Below are positions 47,877 through 58,559 of a DNA stretch of 64,000 nt, piece after piece. The first letter of the stretch is position 1. Each line of letters starts with the position of its first letter. This DNA comes from Gnetum montanum (lineage: Eukaryota > Streptophyta > Gnetopsida > Gnetales > Gnetaceae): the NCBI GenBank assembly GCA_015680685.1, contig MNCI01014538.1:484286-548285 (forward strand), in the 5' to 3' direction. The notes beneath the pieces were generated by a model that had not been told where the DNA came from, ran no database searches, and saw nothing but the letters and a program-made list of their open reading frames with translations. Position numbers and translations under genes: made by a program.

Positions 47877-47894
47877 TCCCCGACAACGGCGCCA
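47877..47894 (-). promoter_or_regulatory. Element E primer-binding site (tRNA-Asp)
   Basis: The plus strand here reads TCCCCGACAACGGCGCCA. Plant tRNA-Asp (GUC) ends in TCCCCGGCAACGGCGCCA including CCA, so 17 of 18 positions fit. One base separates it from the LTR. This is the best preserved primer site in the window. Confidence 0.88.
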
Positions 47895-47895
47895 A

Positions 47896-48693
47896 TGATG
47901 AGTGGCGAGGTACCCCTACACTTAACCATACGAATACGAGTGTTACACGTGCAATCTGGTCAGACTCCGCAGACTAAGTGCCTACACGCCTTATGGAACA
48001 CTTAAGGTTAATCATTCGTTGTCTTCCCAGACTTACTTGTATTTGTCACAGTTGTATGGTTAAGTAAGTCTAAGGTATATGATTTTTATATTTTTTCTGT
48101 TTTATCTCCTATGCTAACGAGGTAAAGGGTGAAGAGACTAATTAACTAACTTTAACTAACTAACTAAGCCTTAATTAACCTAGCATCAGTATCCGTTCCC
48201 ACTTACCGTTCACACCCTAAACCAATGCAACCTTGGTTACCAAACGCTGTTCATTGCTGGGATCACCAAGCGTAACACACGTGCTTGAAGCAGTTGTAAT
48301 GAATGCACTTAACTACAAGAGAAGGGTTGAGAGAGATTTAATCAACTAATAAAGCATTTAAATGATAAATAATAAATAACAGTAATTAAAATCCTAATTA
48401 GCTTATTCCATGCACTGCAAGGTTTATCCAAGAAGTTCATCTTTATTTCTGTACACAAACTTGTGTTCAGGTATAATATTTGCTTGAATAAAGATCCATT
48501 CACTTTGGAGCTCCTACTGCAGGCACATGGAAATTATTCTATCTTTGGAGAGGTAAAACTGCCAAAGTTTCACTACAGTCTAGGCCTAGATGGAGAAACA
48601 AGGGAGAGCTGCCTCTTATTTATGGACTTGGCGATGCACCGTGATATCGTGGGGGATGTGATATCGTGGCCCATGTGAAATCACGTCCCATCA
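47896..48693 (-). mobile_element. Element E 5' LTR
   Basis: 798 bp, TGATGAGTGG to GTCCCATCA on the plus strand. The TATA box in minus sense is near 48612-48624. The U3 palindromes are partly eroded (48640-48685). It serves as the reference for the correct order of the 3' LTR. Confidence 0.92.
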
Positions 48694-48980
48694 ATCCCAC
48701 TCAAAAAAAAGACTCCATTCAATCACAAAACATCACACTGTGGGCATACACTCCTAAGTGCTACGTGCTAAAATTGAGAAAACAAACTAAGATAATTTTG
48801 CTAAGTGTGAAATGAAATTGTGTGTGGACGGTGCACTGTAGTGTTGTATTTATAGGCCCACAGACGTCCATGATATTAGATATGCAACATCATATCTTAT
48901 GCCTTGATATTAGGGATCTAATATTGTGGCTTTGATCTTGGACACTCGATATTGTTGCTGATGAGAAACTTGATTTATGA
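48694..48980 (-). mobile_element. Element F 5' LTR, second part
   Basis: It continues 41765 and matches 5228-5521 of the 3' LTR ('cacattgtgggcat...', TATA-like CTATAAATAC near 48850, GATATT repeats). Its tip is eroded, reading TTTATGA where the 3' LTR has TTCATCA. Confidence 0.82.
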
Positions 48981-49503
48981 AAATAAAGATCAAGATTGTT
49001 TTCCACCATTGTAGCATCTGCTTAGTTTCTTTGTTTTACTTAGTCATTTCCTTTACTTAGTTTAATTTTTATTTTTACTTTGGTATAGTTCTTTACATTT
49101 CTTAAGTACTTTACTTTTTCACATTTACTAGTGAGGTGGAATGAGTACAACTAGTAAAATCATTTGGTAACCCAATGATGGTTTCACTTGATTTACTCAG
49201 TAGTGAATTCACTTGACAATCATAGTAACAGTTACATAAGCCCAAGATGTGAATGGCAAGCCAATAATGGGTACTCATTACCATAAGATAGCCTAGATAT
49301 ATATTTCTATCATCATTTAGAGTTAGATTTTATTCTCATCTCTTGTTTTAAATATGCTTAGAAGTAATATGAGTCAACAACATCAAGAAATCATATATTT
49401 GACTGAACGCATACTTACATTGACCATCCATGAATTATGATTTGGTCACATGTGTGTGCTTGTGACTTGTATGGTAGAGTGTTGGAATACCTAGTCGCTC
49501 AAC
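48981..49503 (+). mobile_element. LTR H, right part
   Basis: Plus-strand LTR sequence starting at 'aataaagatcaagatt' and ending GTCGCTCAACA, similar in order to the R/U5 side of neighbouring LTRs (GGTACCTCGCCACTCATCA in B). It completes the fragment at about 4330-4596. About 20-30 bp expected between the halves are missing, so element F's insertion site was later eroded. Confidence 0.55.
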
Positions 49504-50335
49504 AATTACCTGTAATAAATAGGACTATAACTTGTACATGATCCTCCAAGCTAGCCGATTAGCGTAGAATCCCTACTGCTAAGATGTTCTCCTTTATGAT
49601 CTACATGCCTTTGTTAATGGCTTTGAGGGTTAGGAAGGTTGTAGTTCAGACTAGAGATTCTAAGTTTGAGGTAGTGGCTTAGGGTCAAAATGTTCCTGAG
49701 GTCATTTTTGTTAGTGACAGTGAGGATGAATCCAACTATTCTCCTTGTAATATAGTCAAAGATGCCTTATTAGAGATAGATTGTGTGTTGTCTTCCCACA
49801 GCTTCAACAACCTTCACACTAGGACTATAGGGAATAGGGTGCACTTTTATGTTTAGGAGTACTTTCGATTGAGGATACCTAATGTGAATGAGGAGTATAA
49901 TAGCATTAAGGCACTTCAGGATGTGAATTTGGAGCATCATGATAGGTTCCAAGAGATTCACTAGAGTCTTTCTAACATTAATTACCTTCTATTATGATTA
50001 CAAGGTTGTCCTGATTTAGATTAGCTAGTTTGTTCCTAGATATAGATTTCTTGACACCATCACCCATGGTTCGTGGGGATTGGATTACCTAGCTTCAAAG
50101 TAGCTTCCATTCCAAGATCTAGAAGTTATCTAACTGTCTACAAAGGCTATCCCTAAGGGGTAAAGCAAGTGCCTATGTCCCTTCATCTTACAAACCCTTT
50201 GGTCATAGTCAAAATTTTTGATGTTTTAGTTTTTAATTATTTATGCATGCAAAAGATGTCTCTTTCTAGTTAAGTAAACTACAAAGAAAAAGTTTTGGTT
50301 ATTTCCAATTATGATTTCGAGCTTTAAATGATTTC
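49504..50335 (+). pseudogene. Orphan decayed reading frame, unknown product
   Basis: The plus strand around 49585-50150 stays protein-like with few stops: an acidic Ser stretch (VIFVSDSEDESNYS) near 49700, then VHFYV, FRLRIPNVNEEY and LQDVNLEHHDRFQEIH. I do not recognise a family. A retroelement origin (internal region of LTR H's element) is plausible from the neighbourhood only. No start or end can be set. Confidence 0.4.
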
Positions 50336-50340
50336 CTTAG

Positions 50341-51499
50341 TGATGAGACGCGACATGCATAGTGCCGCGATATCGCGTACACGATATCGTCTTTCCCTAC
50401 GATATCGCGTATGCAATATCGCGGTCTGCCACCATATCTATAAATAAGAGGCGGCACTCCCCTCATTTCCCAATCCTGGCTAGAAGTAGCGAAGCTCTGG
50501 TAGTTTGAACACTCCAGAGTTAGAATTTTTCCCATGTGCCCGCAGTAGGAGTCCTAGAGTGAACAACTCTTTATTCGAGCAACTTTGTAACCTGAACACA
50601 AGTTGTGTATGGCAATAAAGCATCTACGGATGTGTACGGCTAATCAATACATGGTTTTAATTATTGTTATTTATTGCTTTCCTAGTACGTACAAGTACGA
50701 CTTGATTACGAGCATCTACGGATGTGTACGGCTAATCAAGGAATCGGTTGCTCGTCGCAACGCATGATTACGACTTGACTACGAGCATTGTGACTGCTTG
50801 GTAACCCAGTAGCGTATTCCAGGATCTGCGCTTGGTAATCCNNNNNNNNNNNNNNNNNNNNNNNNNNNNNNNNNNNNNNNNNNNNNNNNNNNNNNNNNNN
50901 NNNNNNNNNNNNNNNNNNNNNNNNNNNNNNNNNNNNNNNNNNNNNNNNNNNNNNNNNNNNNNNNNNNNNNNNNNNNNNNNNNNNNNNNNNNNNNNNNNNN
51001 NNNNNNNNNNNNNNNNNNNNNNNNNNNNNNNNNNNNNNNNNNNNNNNNNNNNNNNNNNNNNNNNNNNNNNNNNNNNNNNNNNNNNNNNNNNNNNNNNNNN
51101 NNNNNNNNNNNNNNNNNNNNNNNNNNNNNNNNNNNNNNNNNNNNNNNNNNNNNNNNNNNNNNNNNNNNNNNNNNNNNNNNNNNNNNNNNNNNNNNNNNNN
51201 NNNNNNNNNNNNNNNNNNNNNNNNNNNNNNNNNNNNNNNNNNNNNNNNNNNNNNNNNNNNNNNNNNNNNNNNNNNNNNNNNNNNNNNNNNNNNNNNNNNN
51301 NNNNNNNNNNNNNNNNNNNNNNNNNNNNNNNNNNNNNNNNNNNNNNNNNNNNNNNNNNNNNNNNNNNNNNNNNNNNNNNNNNNNNNNNNNNNNNNNNNNN
51401 NNNNNNNNNNNNNNNNNNNNNNNNNNNNNNNNNNNNNNNNNNNNNNNNNNNNNNNNNNTATTCGTATGGTTGAGTGTAGGGGTACCTCGCCACTCATCA
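50341..51499 (+). mobile_element. Solo LTR I (with N gap)
   Basis: TGATGAGACG to CACTCATCA with a perfect 5-bp target duplication CTTAG (50336-50340 and 51500-51504). The U3 has two 24-bp near-palindromes (50367-50390, 50399-50422) and a TATA box (TATAAATA, about 50439). A 29-bp segment starting AGCATCTACGG occurs twice (50619-50647 and 50711-50739). The visible 542 bp plus about 250 expected bp would make a normal LTR, so the 617-N gap is longer than needed. Confidence 0.85.
50842..51458. other. Assembly gap (617 N)
   Basis: Unsequenced. Open frames drawn through it are artefacts. Confidence 1.
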
Positions 51500-51504
51500 C
51501 TTAG

Positions 51505-52449
51505 TAATCCTTTTACTTAGTTCAATTGGTCCCCGTAACCATGATTATTATTTTAGTTAAGAGATCAACTCCTAGTAATCTATTCATCTCTTGTCAATCT
51601 AGTAAAATTTTATCTTGTTTGACATTATAATTTGCCTTATTGATTTTGCATGTTATAACTCGTAACTTTTTGGAGGATCTCGTAACTAAAGATTAGTGAG
51701 GGCACTTTATGCTTCATGGTCTAACTTTTTGTTAGCTTAATCCCTAGTAGAGGTATACCTTTAGATATGTCATAATACCCTTCTAGTGACTTACCAGTCC
51801 TAGCCCTTTACTTTGGTAATGACTACCTTCAAGTATTCCACAATACATGTTTGGTGTATTAAAGAAATATTTTTGATTTTCTAGTAGAAGACACCAAAAC
51901 TTAATTGTGTTACCTTACTTATGCATATGTAGCATCATGATGTAACAAATATCGAAGTGACAAATGTAGGTACTATTTACTTCATAATGATTAGTGTCCA
52001 CATAGGTATGATGATGAACTATTCTTTTTCAAGAATTTTTTAAAGGTTAATAAGATCTAGTATATAGGTCCTCGAGAATATATTGATGTAGTGTTTCTTA
52101 ACTAACTAAATAGGGAAGAGAGCTCCTTCCCACTCACTTCTATATTGTCATTTTATTTGTAGGGTTTAATTTTGGACCCATTGAATGAGTAGGTGATTCC
52201 TTCCAAGTCTTGATTTTCTAATGACCAATTGTTGTTTATTCTAATTATTTCATAGGATCCTATCCATTTATGAGTGAATTTCTTCCTATACTATTAGTAT
52301 TTGGGATCAAATAAAAGGACATTATCTCCTAATGAGAAGTTAACCTTCGTGATTTTTTTATCATGATTAATCTTTAACTTTTCTTGTTCAAGTTCCTTCC
52401 TACATAAGGCATCTTTTCTTTGTTCATCTAATTCGTTCATGCTTTCTAA
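51505..52449 (-). other. Region 3' of element J integrase
   Basis: No gene is recognised. It probably includes the tail of the integrase frame and J's 3' non-coding region; solo LTR I interrupts its continuation. Confidence 0.4.
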
Positions 52450-53320
52450 CCATCATTTAAGCCCTTCATCTAAGTCAATCTTCAGTTACTATGTTGTTTT
52501 ATGCATTTTAATTTTAAATTCAATTGATAGGATAGGAGTATTTCCATAGACTAATTCATAAGGGATATGTCCTGTAGTGTGTTTCCAGGTGATCCTACGA
52601 GCCCATACAGCCTCTATTAGTTTCTCAACCTAACCATTCTTCTTGGTACTCACTAGTTTTGTAAGGATCCTACTAATCTCCTTGTTAGAAACCTCTATTT
52701 GTCCATTGGTTTCTAGATGGTAGGTTGTTCCCATTCTGCGTTCAATCCCAAATTTGCTAAGTAAAGATTGAAATTCCTACCTTGTAAAGTGAGTTCCTTG
52801 ATCTGAAATTAAGATCATAAGGGTGCCATACCTATGAATGATGTTTTTCAAAAGAAATTTCATAGCTATCTTAGTGAAACAATTAGTGACCACCTTGGCC
52901 TCCATCCACTTTATCAAATAATTGGCCAACATTACAATAGACTCATTTCCTAAACTTTTGGGATTGATTGGTCCAATGAAATTGATGCCCCTTAGCTCAA
53001 AAGGTTTTATGACATGTATCTAATACCTAGAAATTTCATAGTAATTGGTTAGTCCTCCCTCTCTTTGGTACAAGTCACATTGTTTAACATAGGTGTAACA
53101 ATCCTTAAATAAACTTGGCTAGAAATAACCCATGTGTAAAATTTTTATTGTTGTTCTTTTGCCTCCATAGTGACCTCTTCCATTCTTCCCATGTGCAACA
53201 ATGATTATGTCAAATTTTGATATTTTGAAACACATATCCTAAGCATGTTATTCCTATAGTGTTTAAAAACCATACCCTCATGCTCTAGGTAACTTTAGGT
53301 AGTTCTTAGGAAGTAAAGAT
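52450..53320 (-). pseudogene. Element J integrase (decayed)
   Basis: Minus-strand motifs in order: the Zn-binding region near 53180-53040 (HGKNG...GGKRT, C-x2-C), the core near 52990-52780, then EVSNKEISRILTKLV near 52700-52650, RRITWKHTTGHIPYELVYG near 52610-52555 and a fading tail. Multiple stops. Confidence 0.78.
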
Positions 53321-53434
53321 TTTGTTTATACGATAAGTCCTTGGGGAGTATCTTTTTGTCTAAGAATTATTGAATATGATGATACCATGGTTGAACTATG
53401 ACTTGAAAAAGATGCTTGTCTAGAAACTCTTCCT

Positions 53435-53700
53435 TCATAGTAGTGCATCCAAGCTTTTACTAAACTCCAACCTAGATAAATGGTCTACTAATACATTTAT
53501 TATGTCATTTTTATCCACTCTTTGCAGGTCATACTCTTGTAATAATAGTATCCACCAAATGATCTTGAAGTTTGCCTCTTTCTTGTTCATTAGGAATCTT
53601 AAGGCACTTTGGTTCATATGGATATAAGTTTCATACCCTAAAACATAATGTCTAAACTTTTCTAGGGATAAGACCATGGTCAATAATTCTTTTTCTATGA
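53435..53700 (-). pseudogene. Element J RNase H, C-terminal part (decayed)
   Basis: The open frame 53683-53435 reads LSLEKFRHYVLGYETYI, then ALRFLMNKKEAN and VLVDHLSRLEF, the standard end of gypsy RNase H and its linker. The N-terminal half extends to about 53900 in broken frame. Confidence 0.83.
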
Positions 53701-53899
53701 CTGTATAGTTACTCTAAGCCTTATTAAATAATTTTCTAATATAATCAATTACATATGGTCTATCATTTTCATCCTTTTGTTCTAATACTATAACCATGGA
53801 ATGGTTAGAAGCATCCATTATAATATGAAATGGATTCTGCCAATTAGGCCCCTATAATATTAGTGCTTCCAATAAGGAATTTGTTAATGCATTAAAATC

Positions 53900-55012
53900 T
53901 TATTCACATTCCTTATCCCATTCGAACTTAACATATTTTTGGAGGAGTTGGGTTAGAGGTGAGGCTATCTTGCTCAAGTTAGCAATGAACCTCTTATACT
54001 AGCCTACATGTCCCAAGAAAGATCTCAACTCCTTGAGTTTGCCTAGCTTAGAAATTTGTTCTGTCACTTTAACCTTGGTTGGGTCTATTTGGATCCCTTC
54101 TTTTGAAATCCTATGGCCTAGGACGATCCCTTCTTGGACCATTAGAAAGCTTTTATACCCACTAGGTTTTAGACTATGCTCTGTACACCCTAATAGGACC
54201 TCTTTCAGATTCTAGAGTGCATTGTTAAAGTTATCTCCAAATGTAGAGAAGTCATCTATGAAGGCTTCTATTGTCCACTCAATTATATAATGGAAAATGC
54301 TATACACTAAGCTCTTGAAATTTGTTGTTGCATTACACCATCTAAAAGGCATGACCTTATAGGAAAAAGTCGCCCAATGTCTAAAAGGCATGACCTTATA
54401 GGAAAAAGTCCCCTAATGGCAAGTGAATGTTGGCTTATGTTGGTCTTTTGGGGTTATGGCAATTTGATTATACCAACTATAACCATCTAAGAAGTAGTAA
54501 TATTCATGTTTAGCAATTCTACCTAGGACTTGATCAGTCAAGGGCAAGGGAAAGTCGTCCTTGAAGGTAGCTAAATTCAGGATTCTATAATCAACGCACG
54601 CTCTCTATTTATTTCCTTTTTTAGGCATAATTGTCAGAGGGTTAATCCAAGAGGAGTTAGAAATAGGATAAATGAACCCTGCTACCAACAATTTCTCTAT
54701 CTCCCTTTCGATAACCTCTTGAATCATAGGATTAGCTCTCCTTTGTCTTTTCTCCACTAGTTTAATAGTGGTATTTGTATAAACCCAATGTTTACAAATT
54801 TCAGCAAGGATGCCTTTAATGTTTTCATGAGTCCATGCAAATGCATCTTGGTGCAATCTTATCACCTTCAAGAGCTTTCTTTTCTTGGCATGCATTAATT
54901 CTAAACTAATGATGATTGGTTCATTGGGACCTAACATGGCATATTCAAGGTAAGAAGATAACTCAGGGAGTTCCACTTTTTCCTCTAAAACACCTAACAC
55001 TTGTACTTCCAA
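53900..55012 (-). pseudogene. Element J reverse transcriptase (decayed)
   Basis: The open frame 55012-54605 reads AFAWTHENIKGI, RANPMIQEVIEREIEKLL and AGFIYPISNSSWINPLTIMP, the conserved N-terminal RT blocks. Later, VMPFRWCNATT (about 54370-54325) and FIDDFSTFG (about 54265-54240) give the substrate-binding and catalytic motifs, with both aspartates present. A 39-bp tandem duplication (54342-54419) repeats 13 codons ending at the MPFR motif. Frameshifts and stops separate the parts. Confidence 0.86.
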
Positions 55013-55246
55013 GGATCCTTCTTGTCCCTCTAACTCTATCAGGGTTATGTTTGATGGAGGAGCTTCTAGGCTTTGGAAGATTTTTACTTACTGTTTAAGT
55101 TCTCCCATATGAATTTCCATAACTCCTAACCTAATGTTAATAGTAGAATCTGTCATAGCCATCCATGGCCTCTCCAATATGATCCCATGGGTGGAATCAC
55201 TCAGCTTAGTTTTCATGATCATAAGATTAGTCAAGTACTTCAACCA

Positions 55247-55675
55247 TTATATGGTTACTAGTAGGTCTTCTAAGATGTCTTCTGGTTGCACCATTGATTT
55301 GTTAGCCATAACAAGTTTATTATGGTAGGGAGACAAAGGTGGCTTCCCTAGTTTTTTGTATCCCTTCATCATGATAATACTTATGCTTGTTCCAAGGTCA
55401 ATAAACCCTTTAAACTTTTTATCATCAATGGTCAGATCTATGATGGGCATTCCTGGGTCATCATACTTTTGGAGATATTCTCCATTGATAAATTTAGTTG
55501 TTACTAGTGACATCTTATTTGGTTGCATGGACTCAATTTTAACTAGTTTTGCCCTGGTATTTTTAGGTTCCTTCTTAGGTTGCTTAAGGTTTGAGCTAAA
55601 AGGTGGTTCATATTGAAAGCAAGAGATGTCATATAATGTTTCTAATAAATTGTATTTGACTACTATTGAGTTCAA
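55247..55675 (-). pseudogene. Element J protease
   Basis: 142 open codons containing PIIDLTIDDKKFKGFIDLGT (active-site region, triad D-L-G) and SISIIMMKGYKKLG, then a Met/Val-rich strand typical of retropepsins. It begins inside the gag-protease linker. Confidence 0.8.
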
Positions 55676-56312
55676 TGGCTTACTATTCAGATTAGATTCA
55701 TTTTGGGTGGTAATTTCCTATGATTTTTGGTTATGCAATTTGGGCACTTACACTTATATGCTCTTGTCTCCCTTGGATTTCCTCTATTCTATTCTTTCCT
55801 TTCTAATTAGTATAAAATTATCTTTTATATTCCTGAAGGTTTTTTTACATAATTTTTAAAGGTTGGTAATTTCCCTTTCTTTCCCAACTTCTAGCTTGGG
55901 CTTGGTATGGTTGTTTAGCTCTTGTTTTATCTAAAAGGTCAACTTTGTTGATATATAACCATGTGTAAAAATCTTCAAGTCAAGAACAATCCCCATTAGT
56001 GTGATCTCTATTCTAGTGATTACACTAATTTGCCTCTTTTTACTCATGGACATGATGGACTAATTGATTGGCTTGCATTTGGTTTATGAGATGTTGAGCT
56101 ATAATTTTTGATAATTCTTCCATCATTTGTATGTGCTTGCTACTAAATTTTCTAAGCTAAAGGTTCACTTTGGAGCTCACTTATTTTCTTTTTCCTATCA
56201 ACTCTTTTTTCATCTCTGGTGCTCCACCCCTAACTCATATGATAAAATTTATCTAGTATTCGTTGGATTCCCATAGGGCTAAGTGTTGAAACATTTCCTT
56301 CAACTACAAGAT

Positions 56313-57013
56313 CTAATTCTTTGGCTGTGGATGAAGTCCTCTTACCAAAATCCTAAGTCTTTTCCTTAACAGAATATTATGATTAGGGCATTTTCTTAGG
56401 ACCATTTGGTACTTGTCTATGTACTCAATGAAAGTTTCATCCTCTTTTTGCTTCATTTTCCGAATTTCATCTTTAAGTCTTTCATAGGTTCCTGAGGGTA
56501 GATACTTTCGAAGAAAAATGTTTTTTAGTTGTTCCCAAGTTTTTATAGTGTTCTTAGGAAGTTTGTGGAACCACATGGCAACATTCTTTTTTAGTGAACT
56601 AGGGAATGCCTTAGTTATTCTAGTTTAGTATTTATGTAATTTTCTTAGCAAAATAAATCAAACAAACTAAGGTAAAACATAGTGTCTTTATCTCTCGATC
56701 CTTCAAAGATTGGGATGTTGATCAAGTTAATGCTTGGTCTACTATTAGGATGTTCCCCTAACATACTACTATCAATTAGATGATTAGTGGAATCAGTATA
56801 GTAGTCTAGGCATAGTAGGGATGACTCACCATTGTCCTTGTAGATTATATTTACATAGGTTTCCTTGGATGAGGTCCCTACCTTATCCAAGTTACTTCCC
56901 TTCTGGGTCAATTCTCTTTTTATGCCTAATTGAATAATTGATCTTTCAAATGTATCAAGGATGGGGTGATCCTTGGGTTCTTTGATGAACCTTCCAAATT
57001 CATCCTCCATCAT
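56313..57013 (-). pseudogene. Element J gag (decayed)
   Basis: The N-terminal part (57013-56645) reads NLINIPIFEGSRDKD near its end, the usual start of a gag capsid domain. After a short break, MWFHKLPKNTIKTWEQLKNI (from 56576) and FLRKYLP, then MKQKEDETFIEYIDKYQ and CPNHNI match the retrotransposon-gag domain. Sequence between 56312 and 55676 is a linker with a frame too broken to assign. Confidence 0.83.
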
Positions 57014-57100
57014 CCATTCTTGTCTTTCCTAAATACTCTTGGCTTAGGTGCCATGCTATCTCTTTGAACAGTGTCAGGTCCCTAGCAACGACACGACAAA

Positions 57101-57864
57101 TGATAGGACAAAATTAGGGCAACTTAATAAGTGTGCCTCTTAATTAACGTCGAAGTAGTGAGGACACTGTATTGGCTAAAATAAAAAGAAGAAAAGAAGA
57201 TGTTCAAAGATATATGAATGGCCAAATAGCTCTTTTCGTTCATCCTCTTTGAGCTTGGATGTATTGAGTTAGTAGGTAGTAATAAATCAAACTAAACTAT
57301 GTACTAGCAATGAAGAGAAAGGAAATAAAACTTATTTCTAGCCTATAATCATTCAAGAACTTATTCCTAAATCCCACATAGTCATTACCTATTGCTAGAT
57401 TTTAAAAAAAAAAACATGTTCATCCTATTGCTAGAAATGAGTGCATAAAGTACTTATCTTTTTCAAGACAAAGCCAATATTAATTGTCTATCTTTTCAAA
57501 AATAACACATTCAATGCGCATTACAACATTAACCTTCTCTTCTGTGCTCTACTATTAGAAAACTATAAAGAAAAGGGAACTGAAAAATGATTACTAAAAG
57601 TGCCCTTTACTTGAACCTTAGGTTGAGTTTATATAACCATTGAATAACTATTTTAATCAGTTATTTGAGGGTCCGTTCCTAAAAAGGTGGAATCGCGTGG
57701 GGTTACATAATGACAATAAAACTTATAATTAACTACTGCCCCTTTGTCAACGTCATCAATTATAATTAATTGTTTCCCTATTGCTAGCATGCCACATCAC
57801 TTATAATAACACAGAGAGAAAGATTAAAGATATTGGTGTGGGATTTGGTTCAGGGAATGTATCA
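57101..57864 (-). mobile_element. Element J 5' LTR
   Basis: 764 bp with inverted ends TGATAGGA / GGGAATGTATCA. A TATA-like GGTTATATAAACTC (minus sense) is near 57628-57641. A primer-site-like stretch with GTCGTTGCTAGGGACC (minus strand) lies just inside, at about 57078-57099, and resembles the tRNA-Asp site with several changes. The ends are set by inspection; there is no partner LTR to confirm them. Confidence 0.65.
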
Positions 57865-58400
57865 GATAAAAAGAAAAGAATAAAAGAATAAAACGAAAAG
57901 TTAAATTTTTCCCTAGATGAGTTATATTTAGCAAGTGTTACTTACCCCACTTTAAAAAATAAGTCAAAATTTGATGGTTGAAGTTCTTATACAAATATTA
58001 TTATTATAGTAAAATTACAACATAACTTGATTTGAAAATATTATTTAATTTGATGTAACCAAAATTATAATAAAATGACAAATAACAAAGTAGAAAATAA
58101 CAAATGGTCTAGTGTTAAGCCAAATTTCCTTGTTAAAAAAAAGTAAAAATTTGAAAGGTTGAAATTCTTATATAAATTAATAATAAAATTACAATAGAAA
58201 TTGATTTAGAAATAGAAAATAACAAATGATCAAGTGTTACTTATCGAAGTTTCTTTGGTTTTTAAAATTTGATGGATTGAAGTTTTTATACAAAGAGTAA
58301 TAAAATTACAACAGAACTTGATTATTTACCCAAGTTTCCTTGTCAGAAAAGAAAAATTCAATCCCACCGGAATACAAAATAACAAATGGTCGCAGAATTC
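57865..58400. repeat. AT-rich tandem units flanking the tRNA-Gln gene
   Basis: About four degenerate units (near 57915, 58110, 58225 and 58320) share the TTATATTTAG-AGTGTTACTT, CAAGTTTCCTTG and TTGAAGTTCTTATACAAAT phrases of 131-660. No gene. Confidence 0.75.
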
Positions 58401-58402
58401 GG

Positions 58403-58413
58403 AAAAGAAAAAA
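58403..58413 (-). terminator. Pol III terminator of the tRNA-Gln gene
   Basis: The minus strand reads TTTTTTCTTTT beginning 9 nt after the tRNA 3' end. A run of six T residues is a sufficient Pol III stop signal. Confidence 0.8.
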
Positions 58414-58421
58414 TTGGTTAA

Positions 58422-58493
58422 AGGTCCCACCGGGATTCGAACCCAGGTCGCTGGATTCAAAGTCCAGAGTGCTAACCACTACACCATGGAACC
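58422..58493 (-). tRNA. tRNA-Gln (anticodon UUG)
   Basis: 72 nt, no intron. The acceptor stem GGTTCCA pairs with TGGGACC (one G-U). A D-arm with GTGTAGTGGTTAGC (A box), the anticodon stem CTGGA/TCCAG with loop CTTTGAA giving anticodon TTG, and a T-arm with CTGGGTTCGAATCCCGG (B box) are all intact. CCA is not encoded, as usual in plants. A T6 terminator follows 9 nt downstream. It should be transcribed by Pol III and decode CAA. The same flanking units and decayed copies of this gene fill 131-3858. Confidence 0.95.
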
Positions 58494-58559
58494 TTGCATG
58501 CTAATTAAACTTGGACTAAATTTTCTTGAAACAAAAAGCGTAACTTGGTTTCCATAACT

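Larger units (their letters stand above)
41766..48693 (-). mobile_element. Element E: gag-protease-only LTR retrotransposon
   Basis: 6928 bp with LTRs at 41766-42525 (3') and 47896-48693 (5'). Flanks ATTCC (41761-41765) and ATCCC (48694-48698) differ by one transition. Layout as in element B: primer site, gag with RS/His-rich linker, retropepsin, internal purine tract, about 1.9 kb non-coding, 3' purine tract. No polymerase or integrase. It lies within the 5' LTR of element F, so it is younger than F. Confidence 0.9.
4597..48980 (-). mobile_element. Element F: minus-strand gypsy element, heavily interrupted
   Basis: One element is recognised by its LTR pair: the 3' LTR at 4597-5521 and the 5' LTR at 41123-41765 plus 48694-48980. 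A tRNA-Asp-type primer-binding site lies at 41104-41121. Gag starts at 40983 and continues beyond insertion G at 29786; protease is at 28834-28166. No reverse transcriptase or integrase is seen in its own sequence. Four insertions split it: solo LTR D, A (with B inside), G and E. Its extra 3' block (about 5600-9120) is not found in B or E. On the left the LTR abuts LTR H; on the right its terminal bases are eroded (TTTATGA in place of TTCATCA). Confidence 0.75.
51505..57864 (-). mobile_element. Element J: truncated minus-strand Ty3/gypsy element
   Basis: The 5' LTR (57101-57864), a primer-site region, gag, protease, reverse transcriptase, RNase H and integrase run down the minus strand to about 52450. 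No matching 3' LTR was found in the window, so the element is truncated or diverged at its 3' end. Protein motifs place it with Athila/Tat-like gypsy elements, but it lacks the gag N-terminal block of A/B/E/F and has different LTRs. Confidence 0.78.

Noticed and set aside
50736-51500. Open frames of 213-254 codons on both strands
   Set aside because: They consist almost wholly of N bases from the assembly gap.
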